A stretch of 64,000 nucleotides of DNA. It comes from Aureimonas sp. SK2 (lineage in GTDB: Bacteria > Pseudomonadota > Alphaproteobacteria > Rhizobiales > Rhizobiaceae). Made by a program: the position numbers and the translations under genes. Positions 11,282 through 20,037 of the stretch are shown piece by piece (within the stretch, counting starts at the first letter, position 1; every line of letters starts with the position of its first letter). The notes below the pieces were generated by a model. It was not told the origin of the DNA and did not search any database. It worked only from the letters and a program-made list of their open reading frames with translations. Location of the stretch: contig NZ_JAPZDS010000012.1 in assembly GCF_029813115.1 (NCBI RefSeq), forward strand, positions 1 to 64,000, written 5' to 3'.

Positions 11282-11899
11282 TCAGGCGCGGCGCGCCACC
11301 GTCCAAACCGCCGCGCCGGCCAGAAACACGGCGGCGCTGCGGTTGAGGCGCGCCAGCATGGCCGGCCGGCGCAGGAAGCCGCGAGCCCGCGCGGCCAAGG
11401 CCGCATAGGGCGTCATCACCAGAACGAGGACCGCCGCCGTCAGGAGCGCGAGGGCGAGATAGTCGGTCATCGTCACGCGGCGAAGATCCACGAGCGTCGG
11501 GACGAGCGCGAGGTAGAACACGATGGTCTTCGGATTGCCGAGCGTGACGACGAGACCGGCCAGGAAGCTGCGCGAGGCGCGCTCGCCGTTCAGGGCCGCG
11601 ACCTGGGTGGGATCGCCCGCCGCGCTCCAGAGGCGAAAGGCCAGCCACATCAGGTAGACCGCGCCGCCGTAGCGCACCAGGACGAACAGGCTGCCCAGCA
11701 TGTCCGCCACCAGGGCCAGGCCGAACACGGCGGCCGACAGGTAGACGAGGTCGCCGAGGACGAGCCCGGCGGCGAAGGCCATGCCATGGCGAAAGCCCGC
11801 CCCGAGCGCCCGTGCGACAAGGGCGACGACGCCGGGACCGGGCACCGCCGCCGCGATGCCGAGCGCCAGCGCATAGGCGAGAAATCCTGCGAGCGTCAT
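11282..11899 (-). CDS. LysE/RhtB family amino-acid exporter
   Basis: Inner-membrane translocator of 205 aa with about six hydrophobic helices. The N-terminal AAAVPGPGVVALVARALGAGFRHG is the LysE/RhtB signature region with conserved PGP. Family members export lysine, threonine, homoserine or other small amino acids; the substrate here is not known. The ATG at 11899 has GGAGG 7 nt upstream, located at the end of the dut gene 4 nt away, so it is probably the last gene of the ubiE-ubiB-vapBC-coaBC-dut transcript. Confidence 0.9.
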   Translation of the reverse strand: MTLAGFLAYALALGIAAAVPGPGVVALVARALGAGFRHGMAFAAGLVLGDLVYLSAAVFGLALVADMLGSLFVLVRYGGAVYLMWLAFRLWSAAGDPTQVAALNGERASRSFLAGLVVTLGNPKTIVFYLALVPTLVDLRRVTMTDYLALALLTAAVLVLVMTPYAALAARARGFLRRPAMLARLNRSAAVFLAGAAVWTVARRA

Positions 11900-11903
11900 C
11901 CTC

Positions 11904-12356
11904 TCACCTCCCCGTCGAGCCGAAGCCGCCCGCGCCGCGTCCGGAGGAGGACACCGCGTCCACCGTCTCGAACAGAGCCTGCGCCACCGGGGCGACCACG
12001 ATCTGCGCGATCCGCTCGCCGCGCCCGATCGTGAAGGGCTCCGGGCCGAGGTTGACGAGGATCACCATGACCTCGCCGCGGTAGTCGCTGTCCACCGTGC
12101 CGGGGCTGTTGAGGACTGTTACGCCATGCCGGGCGGCGAGCCCCGAGCGCGGGCGAACCTGCACCTCCCAGCCGTCCGGGATGTCCATCACGAGACCCGT
12201 CGGAACCAGGGCGCGGGCCATGGGAGCGAGCACCAGCGGCTCGGACACCGCCGCGCGGATATCGGCCCCCGCCGCCCCGGCGGACTGGTAGGCGGGAAGG
12301 TCGAGGCCTTCGGCGTGGGGCAGGCGCCGGATGCCGATCTGCGGACGGGTGCTCAT
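11904..12356 (-). CDS. dut: Deoxyuridine 5'-triphosphate nucleotidohydrolase (dUTPase)
   Basis: Hydrolyses dUTP to dUMP and PPi, keeping uracil out of DNA and supplying dTMP synthesis. The 150-aa trimeric-type dUTPase has its five motifs in order: [40 protein letters not shown] and the mobile C-terminal arm [11 protein letters not shown]. The ATG overlaps the coaBC stop by four bases (ATGA), which indicates translational coupling. The coaBC-dut pair is a conserved bacterial arrangement. Confidence 0.96.
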   Translation of the reverse strand: MSTRPQIGIRRLPHAEGLDLPAYQSAGAAGADIRAAVSEPLVLAPMARALVPTGLVMDIPDGWEVQVRPRSGLAARHGVTVLNSPGTVDSDYRGEVMVILVNLGPEPFTIGRGERIAQIVVAPVAQALFETVDAVSSSGRGAGGFGSTGR

Positions 12357-13564
12357 GCCTCGCCGCTTGCCGCGAGTCGGCGCGCGATGTCCAGGGCCAG
12401 CCGGTCGGCGACCTCCCCCTTGGGCAGCGTCGGCCATTCCTCGACGCCCTCGCGGGAGACGAGGCGCACCGTGTTGGCCTCTCCGCCCATGACGTCGCCC
12501 GACACGTCGTTGGCGACGATAAGATCGGCGCCCTTGCGCTCCAGCTTGGCCGCCGCATTCGTCAGGAGGTCGCGTGTCTCGGCGGCAAAACCGACGACGA
12601 GCCGGGGCCGGCGCGCCCCGGTTCCGACGGTGCGCAGGATGTCGGGGTTTTCCACGAGATGAAGAGCCGGCGGGCCGGCCGCGGTCTTCTTGATCTTGTG
12701 GGCGGCGTCGCCATCCGTGCGCCAGTCGGCGACGGCCGCGACGAACACGGCGGCGTCGGCCGGCAGCGCCGCCTCCACCGCCGCCAGCATCTCGCGCGCC
12801 GTCTCGACATGGACGGTCGTCACGCCCGACGGATCGGGCAGCGCCACGGGTCCGGAGACCAGCGTCACCTTCGCGCCGAGCCGGGCGAGGCTTGCCGCGA
12901 TCGCATGGCCCTGCCGGCCGGACGAGCGGTTGGCGATGTAGCGCACGGGGTCGATCGGCTCGTGCGTCGGACCGGAAGTGACGAGGACGTGCCGCCCGGC
13001 GAGCGGGCCTTGACCCGCCCCGAGGATGGCCTCGGCGGCGGCGACGATCTCCAGCGGCTCGGCCATACGCCCCTCGCCCGCCTCCCCGCTTTCGGCCATC
13101 TCGCCGCGGTTCGGCCCGACGAAGTGCAGGCCGTCGCCCTTCAGCGTGGCAAGGCTGCGGCGCGTGGCCGGATGGGTCCACATCGCGGGGTTCATGGCGG
13201 GCGCGAGGAGGACCGGCGCGCGGGTGGCGAGCAGGATCGCACCCGCAAGATCATCGCCGATGCCGGCCGCCATCTTGCCCATGCGCGTCGCGCTGGCGGG
13301 CGCGAGGATCACGAGGTCGGCGCCGCGGGCCAGGCGGATATGGCCGACGTCCTGCTCGTCGTCGCGGTCGAAGAGATCGCCATAGACCTTCACGCCGGAG
13401 AGTGCCCCGACCGACAGGGGCGTGACGAACTCGCCCGCCGCCTTCGTCATCACCGGCGTCACCTTGGCCCCCCGCTCGCGCAGACGCCGGATCAGGTCGA
13501 GACACTTGTAGGCGGCGATCCCGCCGCCGACGATCAGGAGGACGCGCTTGTCGGCAAGGGTCAT
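12353..13564 (-). CDS. coaBC: Bifunctional phosphopantothenoylcysteine decarboxylase / phosphopantothenate-cysteine ligase
   Basis: Two successive steps of coenzyme A synthesis in one 403-aa protein. The N-terminal CoaC half is an HFCD flavoprotein with catalytic His75 (GHIRL) and the PAMNPAMW motif at 122-129. The C-terminal CoaB half begins near residue 190 with [24 protein letters not shown] and keeps the ligase core. At the position of the E. coli decarboxylase cysteine (Cys158) this protein reads [11 protein letters not shown], placing Ser159 there, as far as can be aligned by eye. Its ATG overlaps the vapC stop by four bases, and its stop overlaps the dut start. Confidence 0.95.
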   Translation of the reverse strand: MTLADKRVLLIVGGGIAAYKCLDLIRRLRERGAKVTPVMTKAAGEFVTPLSVGALSGVKVYGDLFDRDDEQDVGHIRLARGADLVILAPASATRMGKMAAGIGDDLAGAILLATRAPVLLAPAMNPAMWTHPATRRSLATLKGDGLHFVGPNRGEMAESGEAGEGRMAEPLEIVAAAEAILGAGQGPLAGRHVLVTSGPTHEPIDPVRYIANRSSGRQGHAIAASLARLGAKVTLVSGPVALPDPSGVTTVHVETAREMLAAVEAALPADAAVFVAAVADWRTDGDAAHKIKKTAAGPPALHLVENPDILRTVGTGARRPRLVVGFAAETRDLLTNAAAKLERKGADLIVANDVSGDVMGGEANTVRLVSREGVEEWPTLPKGEVADRLALDIARRLAASGEA

Positions 13565-13968
13565 GGCGGGCTCGGGAGGGCGGAGCGGACGTCGGTATGG
13601 ACGAAGTCGTCGCCCTTGAAGAGGAGCGGCGCGTCGAGAGAGCGGGCGAGCGCGTAGGAGAAGCAGTCGCCGAGATTAAGCTTGGCGGCATGCCCGCTCC
13701 CGCGCCCGAAACGCTCGGCGCATAGGAGTGCAATATCGGCTTGTGTGCGATCGAAAGGAACGACGCCCACCCGCAGGTTCGTCAATATCGCAGCGAGGCG
13801 CTTCAAACCTTCGGGCCCCAGACGCCTGAGAGTGAGGATCTGCAATTCGACGTGGGAGGCAGCCGACAGGAACACTCTCTCGGCCTGGACGGCCGCCCCC
13901 AGAAGATCGGCAGCCTCGGGTTCGCCATCGAGAATGGCAAAGAGCGCCGACGTATCGACGACGATCAC
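13561..13968 (-). CDS. vapC: VapC-type PIN-domain toxin
   Basis: Predicted Mg-dependent ribonuclease toxin of 135 aa. PIN-domain acidic residues are visible: Asp5 (VVDTSALFAIL), Glu41 (SHVELQ), Asp101 (LNLGDCFSYALA) and Asp120 (KGDDF). The GTG at 13968 overlaps the vapB stop as GTGA and gives the standard MIVVDTSA start; an ATG five codons upstream (13983) is the alternative. The stop overlaps the ATG of coaBC by four bases, so toxin and an essential coenzyme A gene are translationally chained. VapC toxins usually cut initiator tRNA or 23S rRNA; the target here is not known. Confidence 0.9.
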   Translation of the reverse strand: MIVVDTSALFAILDGEPEAADLLGAAVQAERVFLSAASHVELQILTLRRLGPEGLKRLAAILTNLRVGVVPFDRTQADIALLCAERFGRGSGHAAKLNLGDCFSYALARSLDAPLLFKGDDFVHTDVRSALPSPP

Positions 13969-14237
13969 TCCAGGAAATCCCATATCGCGTCGGATTCAGC
14001 CTTCCAGTCGATCGGCTGATCCGGTTTGCGCGCATAGGACAGGAGGCGCTGAACGCGCGCCTGCTTCTCCTCGTCCGTGAGCGGCGCTGGGCTACTCGCC
14101 GTGATCGGAACACCCATGAGCGCTTCCGCCAGGATGCGCTCCGCTTCTTGAGAAACGGACAAGCCGTGCTCGGCTGCGCGCTGACGCAGCTTGCGTTCAA
14201 CGACCGGATCGAGCGCCTCGATCAGAATAGTGTCCAT
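13965..14237 (-). CDS. vapB: VapB/FitA-like antitoxin (ribbon-helix-helix N-terminus)
   Basis: Antitoxin of 90 aa expected to neutralise VapC and repress its own promoter. The N-terminus (MDTILIEALDP...ERKLRQRAAEHGLSVSQEAERILAEAL) is a ribbon-helix-helix of the FitA/StbC type. The acidic, Trp-containing C-terminus (DWKAESDAIWDFLE) fits a toxin-binding arm. ATG 14237 is chosen; another ATG four codons upstream (14249) is possible. It lies 53 nt after ubiB, so it could share that operon or use its own promoter in the gap. Confidence 0.88.
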   Translation of the reverse strand: MDTILIEALDPVVERKLRQRAAEHGLSVSQEAERILAEALMGVPITASSPAPLTDEEKQARVQRLLSYARKPDQPIDWKAESDAIWDFLE

Positions 14238-14290
14238 GGTCCACCCCATCTGTGACGATAGGCGCGGCAACGCCTCGGAGTTTTTCCACC

Positions 14291-15877
14291 CTACCCGAAG
14301 GTCAGCTGCCAGGCGATCACCACCAGCGCGATCGCCGAGGCGATCTGCGCGATATGCCCGATGATCAACCCCGTGCGCGATTCCTTGGCGAGCTGGACGA
14401 GGTCGTCGTCGTTGATGTGAATACCGTTCTCGATGAGGTCCGGCATGTTGTTGGCGAAGACCTCGAGCCCTGCGGCGAAATCCGGGAAGCGGTGGACGAC
14501 GCGGCCGATCGCCTCCAGCCCCCTCCTCGCATCGCGCAGCTTGGCGGCGGGGCCGAGCTCGGAGACGATGTAGTCCGTCACCACCGGCTCGGCGGCTTCC
14601 CACATGTTGAAGCGCGGGTCGTAGGAGCGGGCGACGCCCTCCACCACCACCATGGTCTTCTGCAGGAGCACGAGCTCGGGCCGCGTCTGCATGTCGAAGA
14701 GCTCCGTCACCTCGAAGAGGAGGGTGAGGAGATGGGCCATGGAGATGGTCTCGGCCGGCTGGCCGTGGATCGGCTCGCCGATCGCGCGCAGCGCCTGCGC
14801 GAAGGAGAGGACGTCCTGCGTGCGCGGCACGTAGCCGGCCTCGAAATGCACCTCGGCGACACGCTGATAGTCGCGTCGGATGAAGCCGTAGAGGATCTCG
14901 GCGAGGAAGCGGCGGGAATCCGCCGTCAGGCGCCCGACGATCCCGAGATCCACCGCCACGATCGTGCCGTCCGGCACCACGAAGAGGTTTCCGGGGTGCA
15001 TGTCGGCATGGAAGAAGCCGTCGCGCATCGAATGGCGCAGGAAGGACTGGACGAGATCGACGCCGAGACGCGGCAGGTCGTGACCCGCCGCGCGCACGGC
15101 GGCGACGTCGTTCATCTTGATGCCGTCGATCCACTCCATCGTCAGGACGTCGCGGCCCGTGCGCTCCCAGTCGATGCCGGGCACGCGGAAATGCGGGTCG
15201 CCCGCGACGTTATCGGCCATCTCGGAGGAGGCCGCCGCCTCCAGCCGGAGGTCCATCTCGATCCGGGTGGACTGGGCGAGCGTCTCCACCACCGCGACGG
15301 GGCGCAGGCGGCGCGAGGAGCGCACCAGCATCTCCAGCACCCGCGCGATGAAGGCGAAGGCCTCCAGCTCGCGCCGGAAGCGCACGCGCACGCCCGGCCG
15401 GATGACCTTGACCGCGACGTCGCGATAGGTGCCGTCGCGTGTCAGGACGCGCGCCTTGTGGACCTGGGCGATGGAGGCCGCGCCCACCACGTCGCCGAAT
15501 TCGACGAAGAGGTCGTCGATCCTTCGGCCGAGCGTTACCTCGATGTCGCGGATGGCCTGCTCGCGCGGGAAGGGCGGAACCTTGTCCTGGAGCTGGCTGA
15601 GCTCCAGCGCGATCTCGGTGCCGACGATGTCGGGCCGGGTCGCCAGGAACTGGCCGAGCTTCACATAGGACGGCCCGAGCCGGTTCAGCGCCTGGGACAA
15701 GCGCTCCGAACGCGCCGCGCGCCGGGCCGAGCGGCGGGAGATCAGCCCGGCCACGCGGTGGGCTAGCGCCGCCATGGGCGGCAGGCCCTCGGCCGGAAGC
15801 GCCGAGACGACCCCCTCGCGCGCCAGGATATAGACCGCGCGCAGAAGCGCGATCGTGCCGGTGACGGGATTGCTCAA
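14291..15877 (-). CDS. ubiB: UbiB family protein (ABC1/ADCK atypical kinase) of ubiquinone biosynthesis
   Basis: Membrane-associated atypical kinase/ATPase needed for aerobic coenzyme Q synthesis. The 528-aa protein shows the KxGQ motif (YVKLGQFLATRPD), the Ala-rich nucleotide loop (VGAASIAQVHKA), the catalytic loop HADMHPGNLF and the metal-binding DLGIVG. The extreme C-terminus is a hydrophobic segment (LIIGHIAQIASAIALVVIAW) likely to anchor it in the inner membrane. It begins 3 nt after ubiE, the classic ubiE-ubiB pairing. Confidence 0.95.
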   Translation of the reverse strand: MSNPVTGTIALLRAVYILAREGVVSALPAEGLPPMAALAHRVAGLISRRSARRAARSERLSQALNRLGPSYVKLGQFLATRPDIVGTEIALELSQLQDKVPPFPREQAIRDIEVTLGRRIDDLFVEFGDVVGAASIAQVHKARVLTRDGTYRDVAVKVIRPGVRVRFRRELEAFAFIARVLEMLVRSSRRLRPVAVVETLAQSTRIEMDLRLEAAASSEMADNVAGDPHFRVPGIDWERTGRDVLTMEWIDGIKMNDVAAVRAAGHDLPRLGVDLVQSFLRHSMRDGFFHADMHPGNLFVVPDGTIVAVDLGIVGRLTADSRRFLAEILYGFIRRDYQRVAEVHFEAGYVPRTQDVLSFAQALRAIGEPIHGQPAETISMAHLLTLLFEVTELFDMQTRPELVLLQKTMVVVEGVARSYDPRFNMWEAAEPVVTDYIVSELGPAAKLRDARRGLEAIGRVVHRFPDFAAGLEVFANNMPDLIENGIHINDDDLVQLAKESRTGLIIGHIAQIASAIALVVIAWQLTFG

Positions 15878-15880
15878 GGC

Positions 15881-16660
15881 TTAGAGCTTCCAGCCCGAAT
15901 GGATGGCCGCAATGCCCCCGGTCAGGTTGCGGTGCGTGACGCGCTCGAAGCCGGCCCGCCGGATCGCGGCCTCGAAATTCGCCTGGTTGGGGAAGCGGCG
16001 GATCGATTCCACGAGATACTCGTAGGACTCGCGGTCCTTGGCCACGGCGCCGCCGATGGCCGGAATCGCCTTGAAGCTCCAGAGATCGTAGATCTTGTCG
16101 AGGACGGGCAAGTCGACCTCGGAGAACTCCAGGCACAGGAACCGCCCGCCGGGCTTCAGCACGCGATAGGCTTCGGACAGCGCGAGGTCGATGCGCGGCA
16201 CGTTGCGGATGCCGAAGGCGATCGTATAGGCGTCGAAGCTGTCGTCCGGCAGCTTCAAGTCCTCGGCATTTCCTTCGACGAAGGTGAGGTTGCCGGAGAG
16301 GCCCCGCTTCTCGGCCCGCTCGGCGCCGACGGCCAGCATGGAGGCGTTGATGTCGAGCACGGTGCCCTCGGCGGCGCCGCGCGAGGCGTCCACGATCCGG
16401 AAGGCGATGTCGCCGGTACCGCCTGCCACGTCCAGGAAGCGCCAGCCAGGCCGGCGCGAGGGCGCGAGCCACTGCACCATCGCGTCCTTCCACAGGCGGT
16501 GCATGCCGCCCGACATCAGGTCGTTCATCAGGTCGTAGTTGGAGGCGACGCGGTGAAACACCTCGTTCACGCGGGCCTGCTTCTCCTCTCGGCCCGAGAC
16601 CGTCTCGAAACCGTAGGAGGTTTCCATGCCCTCCGTTGCGCCGACGCGGGTTCGCGACAT
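15881..16660 (-). CDS. ubiE: Demethylmenaquinone/2-methoxy-6-polyprenyl-1,4-benzoquinol methyltransferase
   Basis: SAM-dependent C-methyltransferase of ubiquinone (and menaquinone) biosynthesis, 259 aa. The Rossmann-like class I fold has motif [13 protein letters not shown], the acidic motif II strand (VLDINASML) and the UbiE signatures [17 protein letters not shown] near the N-terminus and [12 protein letters not shown] in the middle. The ATG at 16660 (AGAGG 9 nt upstream) is chosen; ATG 16627 is an alternative with a Shine-Dalgarno too close. The gene heads the minus-strand ubiE-ubiB-vapBC-coaBC-dut-lysE run and is divergent from mutM, with a 139-bp gap that must hold both promoters. Confidence 0.95.
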   Translation of the reverse strand: MSRTRVGATEGMETSYGFETVSGREEKQARVNEVFHRVASNYDLMNDLMSGGMHRLWKDAMVQWLAPSRRPGWRFLDVAGGTGDIAFRIVDASRGAAEGTVLDINASMLAVGAERAEKRGLSGNLTFVEGNAEDLKLPDDSFDAYTIAFGIRNVPRIDLALSEAYRVLKPGGRFLCLEFSEVDLPVLDKIYDLWSFKAIPAIGGAVAKDRESYEYLVESIRRFPNQANFEAAIRRAGFERVTHRNLTGGIAAIHSGWKL

Positions 16661-16799
16661 GCTGATCGACCTCTCAGAATTCCGGCGCGCGACCGGCGCG
16701 GCGCCACCGGCGACCCATAGCGGAACGGGCCTTGGCACGCCATGTCTTGTGCCGCACCCAGGTTTCGGGCGCGCCTGTCGCGGGAGATGATAAGCAGCA

Positions 16800-17699
16800 A
16801 TGCCCGAATTGCCAGAGGTCGAGACCGTCCGCCGCGGGCTGGCGCCCGTGATGGAGGGCGCGCGCATCGCCCGTGTCGAGATGCGGCGCGACACCTTGCG
16901 CTTTCCCTTGCCCGAGCGCTTTTCCGAGCGTCTCGAAGGACGGCGCATCCTCTCGCTCGGGCGCCGCGCCAAATATCTCCTGGCGGACATCGAGGGCGAC
17001 CTGCTCCTGGCCATGCATCTCGGCATGTCCGGCTCGTTCCGCATCGAGAGGCTGGATGGCACGGGCGCGGCCGAACCGGTGGCGGGCGCGGCGTTCCATC
17101 TGGCGCGCTCGGAGGACCGGCTGCACGACCACGTGCTCTTCCATCTCGAAGGGCCGGGCGCCCGGATCGTCTTCAACGACCCGCGGCGCTTCGGCTACAT
17201 GAGCCTGATCGAGGCGGCCTCGCGCGACACGCACCCGCATTTCCGCGCGCTCGGGATCGAGCCGACGGGCAACGCCCTGTCGGGCGAGGCGCTGGCATCG
17301 CGCCTCAAGGGAAAGGCGGCGCCGCTGAAGGCCGCGCTTCTCGACCAGACCATCATCGCCGGGCTCGGCAACATCTATGTCTGCGAGGCGCTCTGGCGCG
17401 CGCGCCTGTCGCCGCGCCGTCTCGCGGGCTCGCTGGTGAAGGTGGACGGACGTCCGACACGGCGGCTGGACGACCTCGCGCTTCACATCCGCGAGACCAT
17501 AGCGGATGCGATCGAGGCCGGCGGCTCCACCTTACGCGACTACCGGCAGGCGGACGGCGCGCTCGGCTATTTCCAGCATCGATTCTCCGTCTACGACCGC
17601 GAGGGCGAGCCCTGCCGGCGCGAGGGGTGCCGGGGCATCGTCCAGCGCATCGTCCAGTCCGGCCGGTCGACCTTCTTCTGCCCGGTCTGCCAGAGGTGA
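16800..17699 (+). CDS. mutM: Bifunctional DNA-formamidopyrimidine glycosylase / DNA-(apurinic) lyase
   Basis: Base-excision repair enzyme that removes 8-oxoguanine and FaPy lesions, 299 aa. It starts [10 protein letters not shown] with catalytic Pro2 (after Met removal) and Glu3, and has the conserved Lys in RRAKYLL. An H2TH segment follows ([20 protein letters not shown]). The C-terminal zinc finger has four Cys in CRREGC...FFCPVCQR. The stop TGA overlaps a GTG start of the next small gene. Divergent from ubiE. Confidence 0.97.
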   Translation: MPELPEVETVRRGLAPVMEGARIARVEMRRDTLRFPLPERFSERLEGRRILSLGRRAKYLLADIEGDLLLAMHLGMSGSFRIERLDGTGAAEPVAGAAFHLARSEDRLHDHVLFHLEGPGARIVFNDPRRFGYMSLIEAASRDTHPHFRALGIEPTGNALSGEALASRLKGKAAPLKAALLDQTIIAGLGNIYVCEALWRARLSPRRLAGSLVKVDGRPTRRLDDLALHIRETIADAIEAGGSTLRDYRQADGALGYFQHRFSVYDREGEPCRREGCRGIVQRIVQSGRSTFFCPVCQR

Positions 17700-18034
17700 A
17701 GGCGCCCTACCTGCGCACGCCGGACGGGCGATACTTCGTGGCCAAGGGGCGGCTCTGGCGCTGCTCGAACCCTGACCTGCCGGAGGCCGAGCGTCAGGCG
17801 GCGGTGGACGCGCTGATGGACGCAAGACGCGCGGTGCGCGATGCCGAGACGGACGAGGCGCGCCGTGCGGCGAGACGAGCCGTCGACGCCGCCAAGCGGA
17901 CCCTCGGCGAACGCGGAGACGTCTGGTGGAGCGACGGCGCACGCGACTGGACGCGCTTCGCCCCGAAGAACACGCCCTATGCCGACTGGTTCGCCGCCCT
18001 CCCCGCCGCGGAGCGCGAGGCGGACGGCGCCTGA
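17696..18034 (+). CDS. Conserved hypothetical protein coupled to mutM
   Basis: A 112-aa product starting at a GTG whose bases overlap the mutM stop (GTGA), so translation is probably coupled. Not recognised as a named family. Visible features: a basic N-terminus ([15 protein letters not shown]), a short RGRLWR-like [10 protein letters not shown] patch, a central Ala/Arg/Glu-rich helix (~30-75, likely coiled), and a Trp-rich C-terminal part ([25 protein letters not shown]). No signal peptide or membrane segment. Coupling to a DNA-repair gene suggests a nucleic-acid or repair link, but that is only inference. Confidence 0.7.
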   Translation: MKAPYLRTPDGRYFVAKGRLWRCSNPDLPEAERQAAVDALMDARRAVRDAETDEARRAARRAVDAAKRTLGERGDVWWSDGARDWTRFAPKNTPYADWFAALPAAEREADGA

Positions 18035-18095
18035 ACGGCTTGGCGGATCCTCCGCCCGCCCCTATCCTTTGGCGCGAGCAACGGGGAGAGCGGGC

Positions 18096-18869
18096 ATGGA
18101 CTACACGAGTATCAAGGTGGAGCGGCGCGGGCGGGTCGGCTGGATGATCATCGACCGACCCAAGGCACTGAACGCCCTGAACACGCAGGTGCTCACAGAA
18201 CTCCTCCACGCCTCCGACGCCTTCGCGGCCGATGCCGAGATCGGCGCGGTGGTGCTCACGGGCTCGGAGCGCGCCTTCGCGGCCGGGGCCGACATCAAGG
18301 AGATGCAGCCCTTCGGTTTCGCCGAGGTGTATCTTTCGGACTTCGCCGGCGGCTGGGACCGGTTCGCCAATGCGCGCAAGCCGATGATCGCGGCCGTTGC
18401 GGGCTATGCGCTCGGTGGCGGCTGCGAGGTCGCCATGATGTGCGACTTCATCATCGCCGCCGAATCGGCGAAGTTCGGACAGCCCGAGATCACGCTCGGC
18501 GTCCTGCCCGGCATGGGCGGCACGCAGCGCATGGCGCGCGCCATCGGCAAGGCCAAGACCATGGACCTCTGCCTCACCGGCCGGATGATGGATGCCGCCG
18601 AAGCCGAGCGCTCGGGCCTCGTCGCCCGCGTCGTGCCCGATGCCGACCTGCTCGGCGAGGCCCAGAAGGCGGCAGAAACGATCGCCGGCTTCTCGTTGCC
18701 TGCTGCCATGATGGCCAAGGAGGCCGTCAACAGGGCCTTCGACACGACGTTGACGGAAGGGCTTCGCGCCGAGCGGCGCCTGTTCGCCGCCGCCTTCGCG
18801 CTGGAGGACCAGACAGAGGGCATGGCCGCCTTCGTGGAGAAGCGCAAACCCGCCTTCCGCCATCGCTGA
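18096..18869 (+). CDS. Enoyl-CoA hydratase (crotonase family)
   Basis: Hydrates trans-2-enoyl-CoA in fatty-acid beta-oxidation, 257 aa. Crotonase motifs: RPKALNALN at ~22-30, the first oxyanion hole segment [11 protein letters not shown], the second [16 protein letters not shown] with the first catalytic Glu, and [17 protein letters not shown] with the second Glu. Both catalytic glutamates of true hydratases are present, which argues for hydratase activity over other crotonase functions. GGGGAGAG 5-10 nt upstream of the ATG. Position between mutM and rpsT-dnaA is the conserved rhizobial order. Confidence 0.94.
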   Translation: MDYTSIKVERRGRVGWMIIDRPKALNALNTQVLTELLHASDAFAADAEIGAVVLTGSERAFAAGADIKEMQPFGFAEVYLSDFAGGWDRFANARKPMIAAVAGYALGGGCEVAMMCDFIIAAESAKFGQPEITLGVLPGMGGTQRMARAIGKAKTMDLCLTGRMMDAAEAERSGLVARVVPDADLLGEAQKAAETIAGFSLPAAMMAKEAVNRAFDTTLTEGLRAERRLFAAAFALEDQTEGMAAFVEKRKPAFRHR

Positions 18870-18890
18870 ACGGGAGTTGCGTGCGGGCCG

Positions 18891-18919
18891 TTGACGCTTC
18901 GGGCTCTTGCGCCTATAAG
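18891..18919 (+). promoter_or_regulatory. Sigma-70-type promoter of rpsT
   Basis: TTGACG at 18891-18896 and TATAAG at 18914-18919, separated by exactly 17 bp, 22 nt after the enoyl-CoA hydratase stop. It leaves a leader of about 150 nt before rpsT. This is the cleanest promoter in the window. Confidence 0.75.
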
Positions 18920-19076
18920 CGCGCCAGATTTCAGGCGGCACCGACGAGGTGCGGCCTTTCGCGCCTTGCCGCTCGGGTTATCGTTCGGCTCGGCGGCTTC
19001 ACGCTGAAACCATTCGCGCGGAGACAGGCGGCCCGGTTGGCCGTTCGGTTCCGCGTCAAGCCGAGAGAGACTGAAC

Positions 19077-19346
19077 ATGGCCAATACGCCGTCGGCCAAG
19101 AAGGCCGCCCGCAAGATCGCCCGTCGCACCGCCATCAACAAGGCGCGCCGCTCGCGCGTGCGCACCTTCCTGCGCAAGGTCGAGGAAGCGATCCTGACCG
19201 GCGACAAGGCGGCGGCCCAGGAGGCGTTCAAGGCGGCCGAGCCCGAGCTGGCGCGCGCGGCCTCCAAGGGCGTGATCCACCGCAACACCGCCTCGCGCAA
19301 GATCTCGCGTCTGGCGAGCCGCGTGAAGGCCGTCGGCGCCGCCTGA
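19077..19346 (+). CDS. rpsT: 30S ribosomal protein S20
   Basis: Primary 16S rRNA-binding protein of the small subunit, 89 aa, strongly basic: [27 protein letters not shown]... ending [12 protein letters not shown]. The leader from the promoter at 18891 is about 150 nt and could carry the known autoregulation of S20, though no element is identified. A strong terminator follows. rpsT upstream of dnaA is the conserved alphaproteobacterial order. Confidence 0.97.
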   Translation: MANTPSAKKAARKIARRTAINKARRSRVRTFLRKVEEAILTGDKAAAQEAFKAAEPELARAASKGVIHRNTASRKISRLASRVKAVGAA

Positions 19347-19368
19347 GCGCCATAAGCGACGCATTTGA

Positions 19369-19401
19369 AAAGGCTCGGAGCTACCGCTCCGGGCCTTTTT
19401 T
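19369..19401 (+). terminator. Rho-independent terminator after rpsT
   Basis: Ten-bp stem GGCTCGGAGC / GCTCCGGGCC (one G-U pair) with a 4-nt loop, preceded by A-rich sequence and followed by six T. It lies about 25 nt after the rpsT stop and isolates rpsT from the dnaA region. Confidence 0.92.
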
Positions 19402-20037
19402 CGTTTCCCGCATGGACGCGCCAATCCGGTGTTCGCGCAGCCGCTCTATGGCTGGCCAAGCACATCGCCCGATGTCACCCACTTGTCATTTTGGCCACGG
19501 GCGATAGAGGCGAGCCACCTCGCGTGAATCACAAATATCGCTTGTTTCTCAGAGGCTTGCCGAAGGTTACCGGGCGCCTTGCCGCCATAACCTGGGCGAT
19601 CGCGTGAGTCGCCAGAGTCAAGCCGGAGTCCGAAAAAGAATCTCGTCTTCAGACCTGCGACCAAATCGCGGCCGGGCGTCTCAATGAATCTCCCGAGGAA
19701 TCAGGCGATTGCGAACGGAGCGCCGAAAACGGCCATGTCGGACTCGCCACAGTTCGGTCACGGTGAGGTCGCGAACGCCGATTCAAAGCTTGCCCGAACC
19801 TGGGCTGTTCCGTAGCTTTTGCCTCACGACAAGAGCGCCGGACGGTGAAGGCTGGGGACAAGGGGTGTTTTCCAGAACTTAAGACGATCCACCCGAAGCC
19901 GGACCGTCCAGGCGCTTTCCGTTAATCGATGAGTATCACCCGGCCGTCCGCCCTTCGTTCAAGAGCGGATTGGGTGAATTTCGTTCTGCGTTCCGCTGCG
20001 TCCGACCTCGATCGGCGCGGCGTGTTGGGAGTTCGCA
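19402..20037 (+). promoter_or_regulatory. Gene-free region upstream of rhodanese-dnaA with nine clustered GANTC sites
   Basis: 636 bp without a convincing gene, A/T-richer than its neighbours. It holds GANTC at 19526, 19606, 19615, 19626, 19638, 19686, 19698, 19741 and 19780; about one would be expected by chance in that 259-bp stretch. GANTC is the CcrM methylation site of alphaproteobacteria. Two near-matches to a DnaA box lie close together, TGGGGACAA (19853-19861) and TTTTCCAGA (19868-19876), each with mismatches. No perfect TTATCCACA was seen. This must contain the promoter for the rhodanese gene and dnaA and might take part in replication control; origin function is not shown. Confidence 0.6.

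Noticed and set aside
19402-20037. Replication origin (oriC) call for the dnaA upstream region
   Set aside because: No perfect DnaA boxes and no obvious AT-rich unwinding element; the GANTC cluster alone does not define an origin, so it is listed only as a regulatory region.
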